Shown here in pieces: positions 27,441 to 35,919 of a DNA stretch of 64,000 nt (positions are counted from its first letter, which is position 1; each line of letters starts with the position of its first letter). The notes beneath the pieces are model-generated. The model was not told the origin of the DNA. It did not search any database and saw nothing but the letters and a program-made list of their open reading frames with translations. Source of the DNA: Bacillota bacterium (GTDB lineage: Bacteria > Bacillota > Clostridia > Acetivibrionales > DSM-1351); the NCBI GenBank assembly GCA_023433945.1, contig JAEYTP010000094.1, positions 10,877-74,876 on the forward strand, given 5' to 3'. Made by a program: the position numbers and the translations under genes.

Positions 27441-27577
27441 CCTTTCATTAAGTCAAAGATATTATTAGAGATGATTTGCCATACCTACACATGGAAAATA
27501 AAAGAAAATATGTATAAAAATATAAAATAACTCCAATAATATCTTATGATAGAAGGTTTTTACCAGCCATATTACTA

Positions 27578-28336
27578 ATGAAAGGTTTAGGAAAAACTAT
27601 GATTGAGATGACGGATGAAGCTGTAAAAGAGCTTATAGTAAGATCAAAAAAGGGTGATAAGCAGGCTCAGGCTGTGCTGGTTGAGAATAATGTGGGCCTT
27701 GTTTGGAGTATAGTTAAGCGATTCCAGAATAGGGGATATGAGGTTGATGACCTATATCAGATTGGATGCATCGGACTTATAAAAGCAATCAATAAGTTTG
27801 ATACCTCTTTTGACGTCAAGTTTTCTACATATGCAGTACCTATGATTATAGGGGAGATAAAGAGGTTCATCAGGGACGATGGAATTATCAAGGTAAGTCG
27901 CTCTCTCAAGGAAATCTCATCCAAGGCACGTATTACAAAGGAGATTATGAGTAAAGACTTAGGGAGGGAACCATCCATCAGTGAAATTGCCGAGCAAATC
28001 AAGGTTTCTTCAGAAGAACTTGTAATGGCCCTTGAAGCGGGATGTGCCCCCGAATCGCTGTACAGCACAATAGGTGATGGTGACAATTCCCCAATCTTGC
28101 TGATTGACAGAATAAATGCAGATAATAATACCCGAGAAGTGGATTTAATCGATAAAATAGCTATAAGACAAATTTTAAATACTCTTAACAAACGAGAAAG
28201 ACAGATAATCATATTGCGGTATTTCAAGGAAAAAACTCAGGTACAGATTGCCAAAATGCTAGGCATATCCCAAGTACAGGTATCGAGAATTGAAAAGAAA
28301 ATATTACAGGATATTAAAGCTAAAGTCAGCCAATAA
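27578..28336 (+). CDS. sigF: RNA polymerase sigma-F factor (forespore)
   Basis: A 252-residue sigma-70-family factor that switches on early forespore genes. Region 2 is clear (ENNVGLVWSIVKRF, DDLYQIGCIGLIKAINKFD, FSTYAVPMIIGEIKRFIRDDG), region 3 contains SRSLKEIS, and region 4 carries the helix-turn-helix TQVQIAKMLGISQVQVSRIEKKIL. ATG 27599, with AGGA five bases upstream, is an alternative start. Gene order after spoIIAA-spoIIAB identifies it as sigF and not sigG. The gap of 137 bases to spoIIAB is larger than usual for this operon. Confidence 0.93.
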   Translation: MKGLGKTMIEMTDEAVKELIVRSKKGDKQAQAVLVENNVGLVWSIVKRFQNRGYEVDDLYQIGCIGLIKAINKFDTSFDVKFSTYAVPMIIGEIKRFIRDDGIIKVSRSLKEISSKARITKEIMSKDLGREPSISEIAEQIKVSSEELVMALEAGCAPESLYSTIGDGDNSPILLIDRINADNNTREVDLIDKIAIRQILNTLNKRERQIIILRYFKEKTQVQIAKMLGISQVQVSRIEKKILQDIKAKVSQ

Positions 28337-28357
28337 AAAATTACGGCTGACTTTTTT
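28323..28357 (+). terminator. Terminator at the end of sigF
   Basis: AAAGTCAGCC pairs with GGCTGACTTT and a T run follows. The left arm lies within the last codons of sigF. It separates the spoIIA operon from spoVA. Confidence 0.8.
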
Positions 28358-28427
28358 GTATATTTTTTTCATGAAAATCAATAATAATAATCAGCTTAGT
28401 GAATTTGCAATGTGAAAGGAATAAAAC

Positions 28428-28874
28428 ATGAAAAAAACTTTTACAAAAGAGGATTACGCTAATTATGTAAAAAGCGTTTCTCCTAACTCAAAGCTTGGAA
28501 TCAACGTCATAAAAGCTTTTGTTGTGGGAGGGCTAATCTGCATTATAGGACAATTTGTGATTAACTACTTAAAGGCAAAGGGACTGGAAAAAGAAACAGT
28601 ATCAAGTCTTACAAGTATTGTGATGATTTTTCTTGGTGCATTTCTAACAGGGCTCAATGTCTATGATGAAATCGGAAGATTTGCTGGGGCAGGTTCAATT
28701 GTACCTATTTCAGGATTTGCAAACTCTGTGGCCTCACCTGCTATGGAGTTCAAGTCAGAGGGGCTTATACTGGGCATGGGTGCAAAGATGTTTATAGTTG
28801 CAGGCCCTGTTATTGTTTATGGGATTTGTTCATCAATAATAGTAGGAATAATATATTACTTGCTATCACTATAA
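28428..28874 (+). CDS. spoVAC: Stage V sporulation protein AC
   Basis: A 148-residue membrane protein with about four hydrophobic helices. The start YANYVKSVSPNSKLGINVIKAFVVGGLICIIGQ is close to SpoVAC of Bacillus, and GAGSIVPISGFANSVASPAMEFKSEG is shared by the SpoVAC/AE group. With SpoVAD and SpoVAE it moves dipicolinic acid into the developing spore and out at germination; SpoVAC can act as a mechanosensitive channel. AAAGGAAT precedes the ATG. Confidence 0.94.
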   Translation: MKKTFTKEDYANYVKSVSPNSKLGINVIKAFVVGGLICIIGQFVINYLKAKGLEKETVSSLTSIVMIFLGAFLTGLNVYDEIGRFAGAGSIVPISGFANSVASPAMEFKSEGLILGMGAKMFIVAGPVIVYGICSSIIVGIIYYLLSL

Positions 28875-28896
28875 TACCATTTGGAGGAACATTAAT

Positions 28897-29916
28897 ATGG
28901 CTCAAAAACACATAGGAAGTCAGACAATAAAATTTTCAAAGCCTCCTTCCATTATAGCGGGTGCAGCAATTGTAGGGCCAAAGGAAGGACAAGGACCACT
29001 TGGAAAGAGTTTTGATATGGTTATTGAAGACGAGGCCTGGGGAGAAAAAACTTGGGAAAAGGCAGAAACCAAGCTTGTAAAAGAAGCATTTGGGAAAGCA
29101 GTTCAAAAAGCTCAGTTAACAAATGACAAAATACAATATGTTTTTGGGGGAGATTTGCTGAATCAATGTATTGCTGCTACTTATGGTCTTAGAGAAACAA
29201 ATGTACCGTTTTTTGGGTTGTTTGGTGCTTGCTCAACGATGGCAGAATCAATGAGCTTAGGAAGCATTTTACTTGATGGGGGTTTTGCAGACAATGTAGT
29301 TTGCATGACTTCAAGCCATTTTTGTTCAGCAGAGAAGCAGTTCAGGTATCCGCTGGAGCTAGGTACCCAAAGGGCTCCTACAGCTCAATGGACTATAACG
29401 GGTTCTGGTGCAGTAGTGCTTGCAGCGCAGGGCAGTGGCCCATACATCACACACGTTACTACTGGGAAAATTGTTGATTTGGGAATCTGTGATGCAAATA
29501 ATATGGGCGCTGCTATGGCACCTGCGGCAGCCGATACTATTTTTGCTCATTTTGCTGATACGGGGCTGCCGCACGACTATTATGACCTAATTGTAACAGG
29601 TGACTTGGGATTATACGGGAAAAAGATTTGCTTAGAGATGTTAAAGATGAACGATGTTAATATTGAAAACTGCTATAACGACTGTGGTGTAATGATGTTT
29701 GATACAAAGAAACAAGACAAACATGCAGGAGGAAGTGGCTGTGGTTGTTCGGCTACTACATTTGCCGGTCACATCTACAAAGAGCTTAAAAACGGAAACC
29801 TCAATAAAGTACTATTTGTAGCAACAGGGGCTTTAATGAGTCCTATAAGCACTCAGCAAAAAGAGTCCATTCCCAGTATAGCGCATGCTGTTGCTATTAA
29901 TAAGACCTTAAGCTGA
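28897..29916 (+). CDS. spoVAD: Stage V sporulation protein AD
   Basis: A 339-residue soluble protein with a thiolase-like fold (LFGACSTMAESMSLGSIL, then GCGCSATTFAGHIYK near the end), without the catalytic set of a thiolase. In Bacillus SpoVAD binds dipicolinic acid and works on the outer face of the spore inner membrane with SpoVAC and SpoVAE. GGAGG precedes the ATG, 22 bases after spoVAC. Confidence 0.95.
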   Translation: MAQKHIGSQTIKFSKPPSIIAGAAIVGPKEGQGPLGKSFDMVIEDEAWGEKTWEKAETKLVKEAFGKAVQKAQLTNDKIQYVFGGDLLNQCIAATYGLRETNVPFFGLFGACSTMAESMSLGSILLDGGFADNVVCMTSSHFCSAEKQFRYPLELGTQRAPTAQWTITGSGAVVLAAQGSGPYITHVTTGKIVDLGICDANNMGAAMAPAAADTIFAHFADTGLPHDYYDLIVTGDLGLYGKKICLEMLKMNDVNIENCYNDCGVMMFDTKKQDKHAGGSGCGCSATTFAGHIYKELKNGNLNKVLFVATGALMSPISTQQKESIPSIAHAVAINKTLS

Positions 29917-29952
29917 AATTAATATTTGTAATCTGGGAGGAAGGCTAAACAT

Positions 29953-30312
29953 ATGGACTATTTATATGCTTTTTTGGTTGGAGGAATTATTTGCGCAATA
30001 GGACAGGTATTAATAGATAAGACTAAACTGACTCCGGCTAGAATACTAGTAATTTTTGTAGTTGCAGGAGTAATACTAACTTCAATCGGTCTTTACCAAA
30101 AATTAGTGGATTTTGGAGGGGCTGGTGCCACTATTCCCTTGACAGGCTTTGGATACTCGCTAGCAAAAGGAGTTATGAAAGAAGTTGATAAAATAGGTTT
30201 ATTAGGAGCGTTTACAGGGGGCTTCAAGGCAACTGCTGCCGGTTTAGCTGCCGCAGTATTTTTTGGCTTTCTTATGGCTATTATATTTAGCCCAAAGCCA
30301 AAACGCAAATAG
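29953..30312 (+). CDS. spoVAE: Stage V sporulation protein AE
   Basis: A 119-residue membrane protein with about four hydrophobic segments. The stretch GAGATIPLTGFGYSLAKGVMKE is the family mark and is parallel to SpoVAC. It is the third component of the dipicolinic acid channel operon. GGGAGGAAGG precedes the start. The reduced three-gene set (AC, AD, AE) is the usual clostridial version. Confidence 0.95.
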   Translation: MDYLYAFLVGGIICAIGQVLIDKTKLTPARILVIFVVAGVILTSIGLYQKLVDFGGAGATIPLTGFGYSLAKGVMKEVDKIGLLGAFTGGFKATAAGLAAAVFFGFLMAIIFSPKPKRK

Positions 30313-30467
30313 TAATAACGTATGAAAAATGCGAAGAAGTTACATTTTTTTTAAAAAAATATAGAATAATTATATAAAGTTGTATATAATTATTCTATGC
30401 TTTGCATTTACATACTCTGCAACGTGGTTTGACACTTGCAATTTTATACATATAAGGTGGATTAAAG

Positions 30468-30932
30468 ATGAATATTGAATATATAAATCCTTTTATTGAA
30501 GCTAGCCAGACAGTTCTTAAGCAGATTGCGAATGTCGATGCTACCCTTGGAAAGGTATTTTTAAAGAACTCGCCCTACAAGAGTGAATCAATAGTAATTA
30601 TTGTTGGTATTACTGGTAAAATAAGAGGACAGGCAGTTTTTTCAATGAGTAAGAAGACTGCTTTTGCTGTTGCATCTGCAATGATGTTTGGTATGCCTGT
30701 TGATGAACTAAATGAGATTTCAAAAAGTGCATTATCTGAACTTACAAATATGATACTTGGAAATACAGCTACTTTGTTATACAATAAAGGAATCGGTATA
30801 GAAATAACGCCACCATCTTTACTACTTGGTGACAACCTACAGATTACACCATCGAAGATGAAAACAATATGTATACCTCTTACCTTTAATGCTGATGATT
30901 CATTGGAAATAGATATTTCTGTACAAGATTAA
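30468..30932 (+). CDS. cheX: CheX/CheC-type chemotaxis phosphatase
   Basis: A 154-residue protein of the CheC/CheX/FliY family, which dephosphorylates CheY-P. It shows the motif S-A-L-S-E-L-T-N-M-I-L-G-N (about 85-97), in which the Glu and Asn are the catalytic pair, and an N-terminal NPFIEASQTVLKQIA helix typical of CheX. It lies alone between sporulation genes and trmL, without any other chemotaxis gene in the window. A CheX-like domain may also serve non-chemotaxis regulators. Confidence 0.85.
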   Translation: MNIEYINPFIEASQTVLKQIANVDATLGKVFLKNSPYKSESIVIIVGITGKIRGQAVFSMSKKTAFAVASAMMFGMPVDELNEISKSALSELTNMILGNTATLLYNKGIGIEITPPSLLLGDNLQITPSKMKTICIPLTFNADDSLEIDISVQD

Positions 30933-30964
30933 GATTTATACTAAAATGCATATACTTATATGAG

Positions 30965-30988
30965 AAGATGGTTTATACCATCTTTTTT
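30965..30988 (+). terminator. Terminator downstream of cheX
   Basis: AAGATGG pairs with CCATCTT around a short TTTATA loop and a T run follows. It lies between cheX and trmL. Confidence 0.8.
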
Positions 30989-31020
30989 CATGAAAATTAA
31001 ACTAAAAGGGTAGTGATAAA

Positions 31021-31515
31021 ATGCCAATAAATATTGTACTAGTAGAACCTGAAATCCCACAGAATACTGGGAATATTGTCAGGACATGTGCTGCAACAGG
31101 CGCTAAGCTTCACCTGGTTGGACCATTAGGATTTTCTATTGAGGATAAGTATTTGAAAAGAGCTGGGCTAGATTATTGGGATGAGGCAGAGGTTAAATAC
31201 TATAACAGCTTTGAGGAATTGAAAAGTAAATATCCAGAGGCTAATTTCTACTATTCTACAACAAAAGCACTTCATAAGTACTGCGATGTTTCATACCATT
31301 CTGAGGACTTTGTTGTTTTTGGGAAAGAAACAGCAGGCTTGCCAGAAGAATTGTTACGTGAAAATAAGGAAAATTGCATCAGAATACCCATGAGAGAGGG
31401 CATAAGATCGCTAAACCTTTCAAACTCAGTTGCAATAGTTGCATATGAAGCACTGAGACAGAATGGTTTTGAAAACTTAAAAACTGAGGGTAAGCTTGTA
31501 AAGTACGATTGGTAA
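31021..31515 (+). CDS. trmL: tRNA (cytidine(34)-2'-O)-methyltransferase
   Basis: A 164-residue SPOUT-class methyltransferase (TrmL/YibK/CspR) that methylates the 2'-OH of the wobble base in tRNA-Leu. The family sequence NIVLVEPEIPQNTGNIVRTCAATG opens the protein; GPLGFSIEDKYLKRAGLDYW, FGKETAGLP and the C-terminal trefoil-knot stretch IPMREGIRSLNLSNSVAIV are clear. It has the usual full length. AAAGGGTAG precedes the ATG. Confidence 0.95.
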   Translation: MPINIVLVEPEIPQNTGNIVRTCAATGAKLHLVGPLGFSIEDKYLKRAGLDYWDEAEVKYYNSFEELKSKYPEANFYYSTTKALHKYCDVSYHSEDFVVFGKETAGLPEELLRENKENCIRIPMREGIRSLNLSNSVAIVAYEALRQNGFENLKTEGKLVKYDW

Positions 31516-31586
31516 CCTTTTTGAAGAACAATCAGTACTATATAAAAATGTAATTAGTTATTTATGTTAAAATGTAACTAGTAATT

Positions 31587-31626
31587 TATTAGCAATGCAA
31601 TTATTAATCTATTAGCAATGCAATTA
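31587..31626. repeat. 17-bp direct repeat upstream of the M20 peptidase
   Basis: TATTAGCAATGCAATTA occurs twice, at 31587-31603 and 31610-31626, with no mismatch, in the gap between trmL and the peptidase. It may be a duplicated spacer or a regulatory pair. Confidence 0.75.
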
Positions 31627-31735
31627 GTATTAGATAAGTTTATTCACTTGTTTTATGGGTATATTAATTGTGATTACTTTCTTAAACTTTTATTTTAGCC
31701 TGGCGTAAGCCTATAAGGAAAGAAGGAGTTATAAA

Positions 31736-32851
31736 ATGGCCATTAACAAAGAGAGACTGGTAAATGAATTTGTAGAATTGGTGAGTATAGATAGCATGTC
31801 ACTCAATGAGAGACAGATGTGTGATGCTCTAAAGGAAAAATTATCCCATATGGGGCTTGAGCCTTTTGAGGATGATGCAGGCAGTAAAGTAGGAGGCCAA
31901 TGTGGTAATATTATTTGTACCATAAAAGGCAACAAAAATGTTCCAGCTATTATGATGACAGCCCATATGGATACTGTTAGCCCAGGTATTGGCAAAAAGG
32001 CTATGGTTGAGGGCGATATAATTAAAAGTGATGGAACTACAATTTTAGGTGGAGATGATTTAGCCGGAGTGGTAAGTATTCTCGAGGCTGTTCGATCTAT
32101 CAAAGAGGACAAAATAGACCATGGTGACCTTCAAGTTATATTTACCATTGCCGAAGAAGGCGGGCTTTTGGGGGCAAAAAACCTGGATTACTCCAAAATT
32201 TATGCAAAGTATGGTTTTGTTATGGACAGCGATGGTGAAGTTGGCTGTGCTGCTACTAAGGCACCTTCACAAAATAAAATTGATATCGTAATTACAGGTA
32301 AAGCTGCACATGCAGGTATTGAACCGGAGAAGGGGATAAGCGCAATTTCAATTATGGCAGAAGCCATTTCACATATGAAGCTGGGCAGAATTGATGAAGA
32401 GACTACCGCAAATATTGGTGTAGTAAACGGAGGAAAGGCAACTAATATTATTTGTGACAAAGTAACTATCAGTGCAGAAGCCAGAAGCCGTGATATGAGC
32501 AAACTTGAAGAGCAAACCCAGCATATGAAGCAATGCTTTATAGATGCTGCAAACAAGTACGGTGGGAAGGTACAGTTTGAGAGCCATCTTGAATATCCAA
32601 GTTTTAATATTGATGAAAATGATTTATTAATAGATATTCTAAAAAAAGCGGCTGCTCAGGCGGGGCTTACTTATAAGAGTGTTTCTACCGGTGGAGGCAG
32701 TGATACTAATATATTTAATTCAAAGGGAATTAAGTCAGTTGATTTAAGCATTGCTATGAGAAAGATTCATAGCGTTGAAGAGGAGATTTACATCAGTGAT
32801 ATGTTAAAGTCTGCAGCATTTCTGGTGGAGATTATTAAGAGTATTGAATGA
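31736..32851 (+). CDS. M20-family peptidase (PepT-like)
   Basis: A 371-residue zinc-dependent peptidase of the M20 group, near peptidase T and the M42-like aminopeptidases. TAHMDTVSPG (about 78-87) holds the first metal histidine, GGDDLAGVV the bridging aspartate, TIAEEGGLLGAKNLD the catalytic glutamate, and MDSDGEVG and HAGIEPEKG further active-site and dimer-domain residues. It probably cleaves small peptides or deacylates amino acids in the cytosol. AAGGAG precedes the ATG. The next gene follows eight bases later. Confidence 0.9.
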   Translation: MAINKERLVNEFVELVSIDSMSLNERQMCDALKEKLSHMGLEPFEDDAGSKVGGQCGNIICTIKGNKNVPAIMMTAHMDTVSPGIGKKAMVEGDIIKSDGTTILGGDDLAGVVSILEAVRSIKEDKIDHGDLQVIFTIAEEGGLLGAKNLDYSKIYAKYGFVMDSDGEVGCAATKAPSQNKIDIVITGKAAHAGIEPEKGISAISIMAEAISHMKLGRIDEETTANIGVVNGGKATNIICDKVTISAEARSRDMSKLEEQTQHMKQCFIDAANKYGGKVQFESHLEYPSFNIDENDLLIDILKKAAAQAGLTYKSVSTGGGSDTNIFNSKGIKSVDLSIAMRKIHSVEEEIYISDMLKSAAFLVEIIKSIE

Positions 32852-32859
32852 GGTAAATA

Positions 32860-33771
32860 ATGAATAATTCTATAAATGCGTGTACTATTTCAATTACTGA
32901 TAAGGCTCTTTTCGATAGCTATATTAAAAAGGCAGGGGTAACAGCTTCGGAACTTAACTTTACAAACCTTTTTATGTGGAGAAAGTACTATGACATAGAG
33001 TTTATCGAATACGAAGGCTTTCTTAATATTATTTCAAGGGGAACTATAGGTAAACCCTTTTGCTTCTTTCCTATTGGTGATTATAGCAACAAGTCGGGGT
33101 TGGTTGGTTCTATAGAGATGTTGAAACGGTACTTTTTTGAGAAGGATTGGCATTTTGTCATGAGTAGAGTATCAAAGGAGCAGCTTACTCTATTGTTAGA
33201 ATGTTTCGCTGGCAAGGTAAAATTTGAAGAGGACAGAGCTAATTTTGACTATATATATTCCTATGAAAGCATGAGTAGCTTAGCTGGCAAAAAGCTCGAT
33301 GGCAAGAGAAACCATATAAATAAATTTAAGAAAATGTATTCTTCAGAATATAGACCTATCTCCGAGCAAGATATTAGTGATTGCAAGGATATTATGGAGA
33401 ACTGGATTGCTAGTCGAAAAGAACAGGATGACACTGAGATAAGCACTGAAAAAACCGCAACATATGAATTATTGGACAATTTTAGTGAGCTCAATGTCAA
33501 GGGTGCCATTGTTTTGGTAAATGGAAAGCCGGAAGCGTTTACTATCGGTGAAATGACAGCAAATGATACGGTAGTTGTACATGTGGAAAAGGCTAACTCC
33601 TCTATTCAAGGTTTATATCCTTTTATAAATCAGCAATTTTTACAAAATGCCTGGCAAGGGGCAGAGTATGTCAATCGTGAGCAGGATCTAGGCATTGAAG
33701 GACTTAGAAAAGCAAAATTATCTTATAATCCCGTACATTTTATAGAAAAATTCACAGTTAGAGATTGTTAA
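32860..33771 (+). CDS. DUF2156 protein (phosphatidylglycerol lysyltransferase C-terminal-like)
   Basis: A 303-residue cytosolic protein with two GNAT-like halves, belonging to the DUF2156 family that includes the C-terminal catalytic part of lysylphosphatidylglycerol synthase. Seen features are SELNFTNLFMWRKYYDIEF near the start, a KLDGKRNHINKFKKMY basic motif (about 145-160), AFTIGE (about 226) and REQDLGIEGLRKAKLSYNP near the end. Members without the membrane part occur widely in Clostridia; the transferred group is unknown. It is probably cotranscribed with the peptidase. Confidence 0.85.
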   Translation: MNNSINACTISITDKALFDSYIKKAGVTASELNFTNLFMWRKYYDIEFIEYEGFLNIISRGTIGKPFCFFPIGDYSNKSGLVGSIEMLKRYFFEKDWHFVMSRVSKEQLTLLLECFAGKVKFEEDRANFDYIYSYESMSSLAGKKLDGKRNHINKFKKMYSSEYRPISEQDISDCKDIMENWIASRKEQDDTEISTEKTATYELLDNFSELNVKGAIVLVNGKPEAFTIGEMTANDTVVVHVEKANSSIQGLYPFINQQFLQNAWQGAEYVNREQDLGIEGLRKAKLSYNPVHFIEKFTVRDC

Positions 33772-33799
33772 TATTTTATTAAATTGGTGGTTTAAACTA

Positions 33800-33828
33800 T
33801 TGAAAAAATATTGTAAATAATATAAAAT
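33800..33828 (+). promoter_or_regulatory. Promoter of gapA
   Basis: TTGAAA and TAAAAT are separated by exactly 17 bases, about 140 bases before the start codon, leaving a leader that contains a palindrome and two 42-base repeat units. Confidence 0.6.
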
Positions 33829-33833
33829 TAGTT

Positions 33834-33848
33834 TTGGTTTATAACCAA
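33834..33848. promoter_or_regulatory. Palindrome at the expected gapA transcription start
   Basis: TTGGTT-TAT-AACCAA is a perfect 15-base palindrome that begins six bases after the -10 box, a position suited to a repressor operator. Confidence 0.5.
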
Positions 33849-33856
33849 CAATAGTC

Positions 33857-33937
33857 AATAAGCATCAAATGCTTTATTTCAGTGTAAAGCACTAGATTAA
33901 TAAGCATAAATGCTTTATATCCAGTGTCAAAGCACTA
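33857..33937. repeat. Two 42-bp tandem units with dyads in the gapA leader
   Basis: Units at 33857-33894 and 33899-33937 each have AATAAGCAT, an AAGCAT/ATGCTT stem and an AGTG/CACT stem. The 42-base period equals four DNA turns. They may bind a glycolytic repressor or form paired RNA hairpins. Confidence 0.7.
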
Positions 33938-33967
33938 AAAAGATAAAATTTTAGGAGGTATATTAAA

Positions 33968-34978
33968 ATGGCAGTAAAAATGGGTATTAACGGTTTTGGA
34001 CGTATCGGTCGTCTAGTATTTAGAGCAGCTTCAAAGAATCCTAACGTGCAGGTTGTTGCAGTAAACGATCCATTTATCGATCTCGAGTACATGAAGTATA
34101 TGTTAATTTATGACACAGTACATGGCAAATTTGATGGCGAAGTAGAAATCAAGGATGGCAAGCTTGTTGTTAACGGAAATGCTATCTCAGTATTCGCTGA
34201 AAAGGATCCTGCAGCTATCGCTTGGGGCGCTTGCGGCGCTGATTACGTTGTTGAATCAACAGGCGTATTCACTACTACTGAAAAGGCTTCAGCTCACATC
34301 AAGGGTGGAGCAAAGAAGGTTGTTATCTCAGCTCCTTCAGCTGACGCTCCAATGTTCGTTATGGGCGTTAACGATGACAAATACACTAAGGACATGACTG
34401 TTGTTTCAAACGCATCATGTACTACAAACTGCTTAGCTCCTTTAGCTAAGGTTATAAACGACAACTTTGGTATTGTAGAAGGTCTTATGACTACAGTTCA
34501 CGCTGCTACAAACACTCAGAAGACAGTTGACGCTCCTTCAATGAAAGACTGGAGAGGCGGAAGATCGATCCTTGGAAACATCATTCCTTCATCAACTGGT
34601 GCTGCTAAGGCAGTTGGAAAGGTTATTCCAGAATTGAACGGCAAATTGACAGGTATGGCTTTCAGAGTTCCTACAGCTGACGTATCAGTTGTTGACTTGA
34701 CAGTTAGACTTGAAAAGGCTGCAACATACGAAGAAATTAAGGCTGCTGTTAAGACTGCTTCAGAAACTAACCTCAAGGGTATCCTTGGTTATACTGAAGA
34801 TGCAGTTGTTTCAACTGACTTCATTACTGACCCACGTACTTCAATATTCGATGCTGAAGCTGGTATCGCATTGAACGGTAACTTCGTTAAGTTAGTATCA
34901 TGGTATGACAATGAATGGGGCTATTCAAACAAGGTTGTTAACCTCATTGAACACATGGCTAAGGTTGACGCTGAATAA
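33968..34978 (+). CDS. gapA: Glyceraldehyde-3-phosphate dehydrogenase
   Basis: A 336-residue cytosolic NAD-dependent enzyme of glycolysis. It opens with MGINGFGRIGRLVFRAA (NAD-binding Rossmann loop), has the catalytic cysteine in SNASCTTNCLAPLAK (about residue 153), and ends with VSWYDNEWGYSNKV. Codon use is strongly biased (GCT, GTT, AAG, TTC), as expected for a highly expressed gene. AGGAGG precedes the ATG. It is transcribed alone, 24 kb away from the other lower-glycolysis genes (pgk-tpi, gpmI, eno), and ends at a strong terminator. Confidence 0.98.
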   Translation: MAVKMGINGFGRIGRLVFRAASKNPNVQVVAVNDPFIDLEYMKYMLIYDTVHGKFDGEVEIKDGKLVVNGNAISVFAEKDPAAIAWGACGADYVVESTGVFTTTEKASAHIKGGAKKVVISAPSADAPMFVMGVNDDKYTKDMTVVSNASCTTNCLAPLAKVINDNFGIVEGLMTTVHAATNTQKTVDAPSMKDWRGGRSILGNIIPSSTGAAKAVGKVIPELNGKLTGMAFRVPTADVSVVDLTVRLEKAATYEEIKAAVKTASETNLKGILGYTEDAVVSTDFITDPRTSIFDAEAGIALNGNFVKLVSWYDNEWGYSNKVVNLIEHMAKVDAE

Positions 34979-34999
34979 TTAAAAATATCTCTTTAAATA

Positions 35000-35033
35000 A
35001 AAACACCGTCAGGTTATTCTGACGGTGTTTTTT
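35000..35033. terminator. Bidirectional terminator between gapA and modA
   Basis: AAACACCGTCAG and CTGACGGTGTTT form a 12-pair stem with a six-base loop, with T runs on both strands, between convergent gapA and modA. Confidence 0.92.
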
Positions 35034-35103
35034 AAGAATATAGAATAAAGATAAAATAGTAAAATAAGCACTGAACGGATTTGCGGAGTAAATTTTCTTG
35101 TCT

Positions 35104-35880
35104 TTATGGTTTCTCAAAACCATACTTTTTAAATACCTTTGCCGCTTCTTTATTATTGAGATAGTCAAGAAAATTTTGTGCCTCCTTGGCATGCTTTGTA
35201 TCCTTTATAATTGCGGCTGGGTAAACAATAGGGGAATGACTGCCTTTAGGTGCGATAGCAACAACCGTGACTTTTTGTGATGTATTTGCATCAGTGGCAT
35301 ATATTATTCCGGCATCTACTTCACTATTCTCAACATAGGTAAGTACTTGAGTAACATCTTTCCCAAAGACAGCTTTTTCTTCTATAGCATCCCAACAGTT
35401 CAGATTTGTAAAAACCTCCTTGGCATACTGACCTGCGGGAACACTTTTTGGTTCACCCAATGCAATCTGCTTTATTTGGGGCTGTGAAAGTGACAAAAAG
35501 TCAGAAATATAAGTATTATCGCTAACCTTTGGTACTACTAGTACCAACTGATTTTTTAGTATATTCTTTATTGAGTTGCTATCTATTATGCCATCTGAGT
35601 TCAAAGCATCTATTTGTTTTTTAGCTGCACTGATGAAAATATCACTCGGAGCACCGTTCTCAATTTGCTTCTGTAAATCTCCAGATGAGCCATAGTTGAA
35701 CATCAGTACAACATCGGGGTTCTCTTTTATATAAAGCTCAGAAACCTCTGTCATAGCTTTCTTTAAGCTTGAAGCAACGGAGATTGTCAGTGAAATCGAG
35801 CTATCCCTTTGTGTGCACCCCGCAATAAGAATTATTGATAAGGTAAACAAAAAGGTCATTGCGTATTTTATTATTTTCAA
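35104..35880 (-). CDS. modA: Molybdate-binding lipoprotein ModA
   Basis: A 258-residue lipoprotein. The signal peptide ends in the lipobox IAGC (Cys about 22), and the ModA start of the mature part is seen in SVASSLKKAMTEVSELY, FNYGSSGDLQKQIENGAP and DAGIIYATDA. It captures molybdate outside the membrane for ModB/ModC; molybdenum is needed for the nitrogenase cofactor. The start codon is TTG after GGAGGG. It is the last gene of the leftward nif-mod block, 39 bases after modC. Family is secure; tungstate binding cannot be excluded. Confidence 0.93.
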   Translation of the reverse strand: MKIIKYAMTFLFTLSIILIAGCTQRDSSISLTISVASSLKKAMTEVSELYIKENPDVVLMFNYGSSGDLQKQIENGAPSDIFISAAKKQIDALNSDGIIDSNSIKNILKNQLVLVVPKVSDNTYISDFLSLSQPQIKQIALGEPKSVPAGQYAKEVFTNLNCWDAIEEKAVFGKDVTQVLTYVENSEVDAGIIYATDANTSQKVTVVAIAPKGSHSPIVYPAAIIKDTKHAKEAQNFLDYLNNKEAAKVFKKYGFEKP

Positions 35881-35919
35881 TATTATCCCTCCTATCTTTT
35901 AAATACTTATATTTCATTT

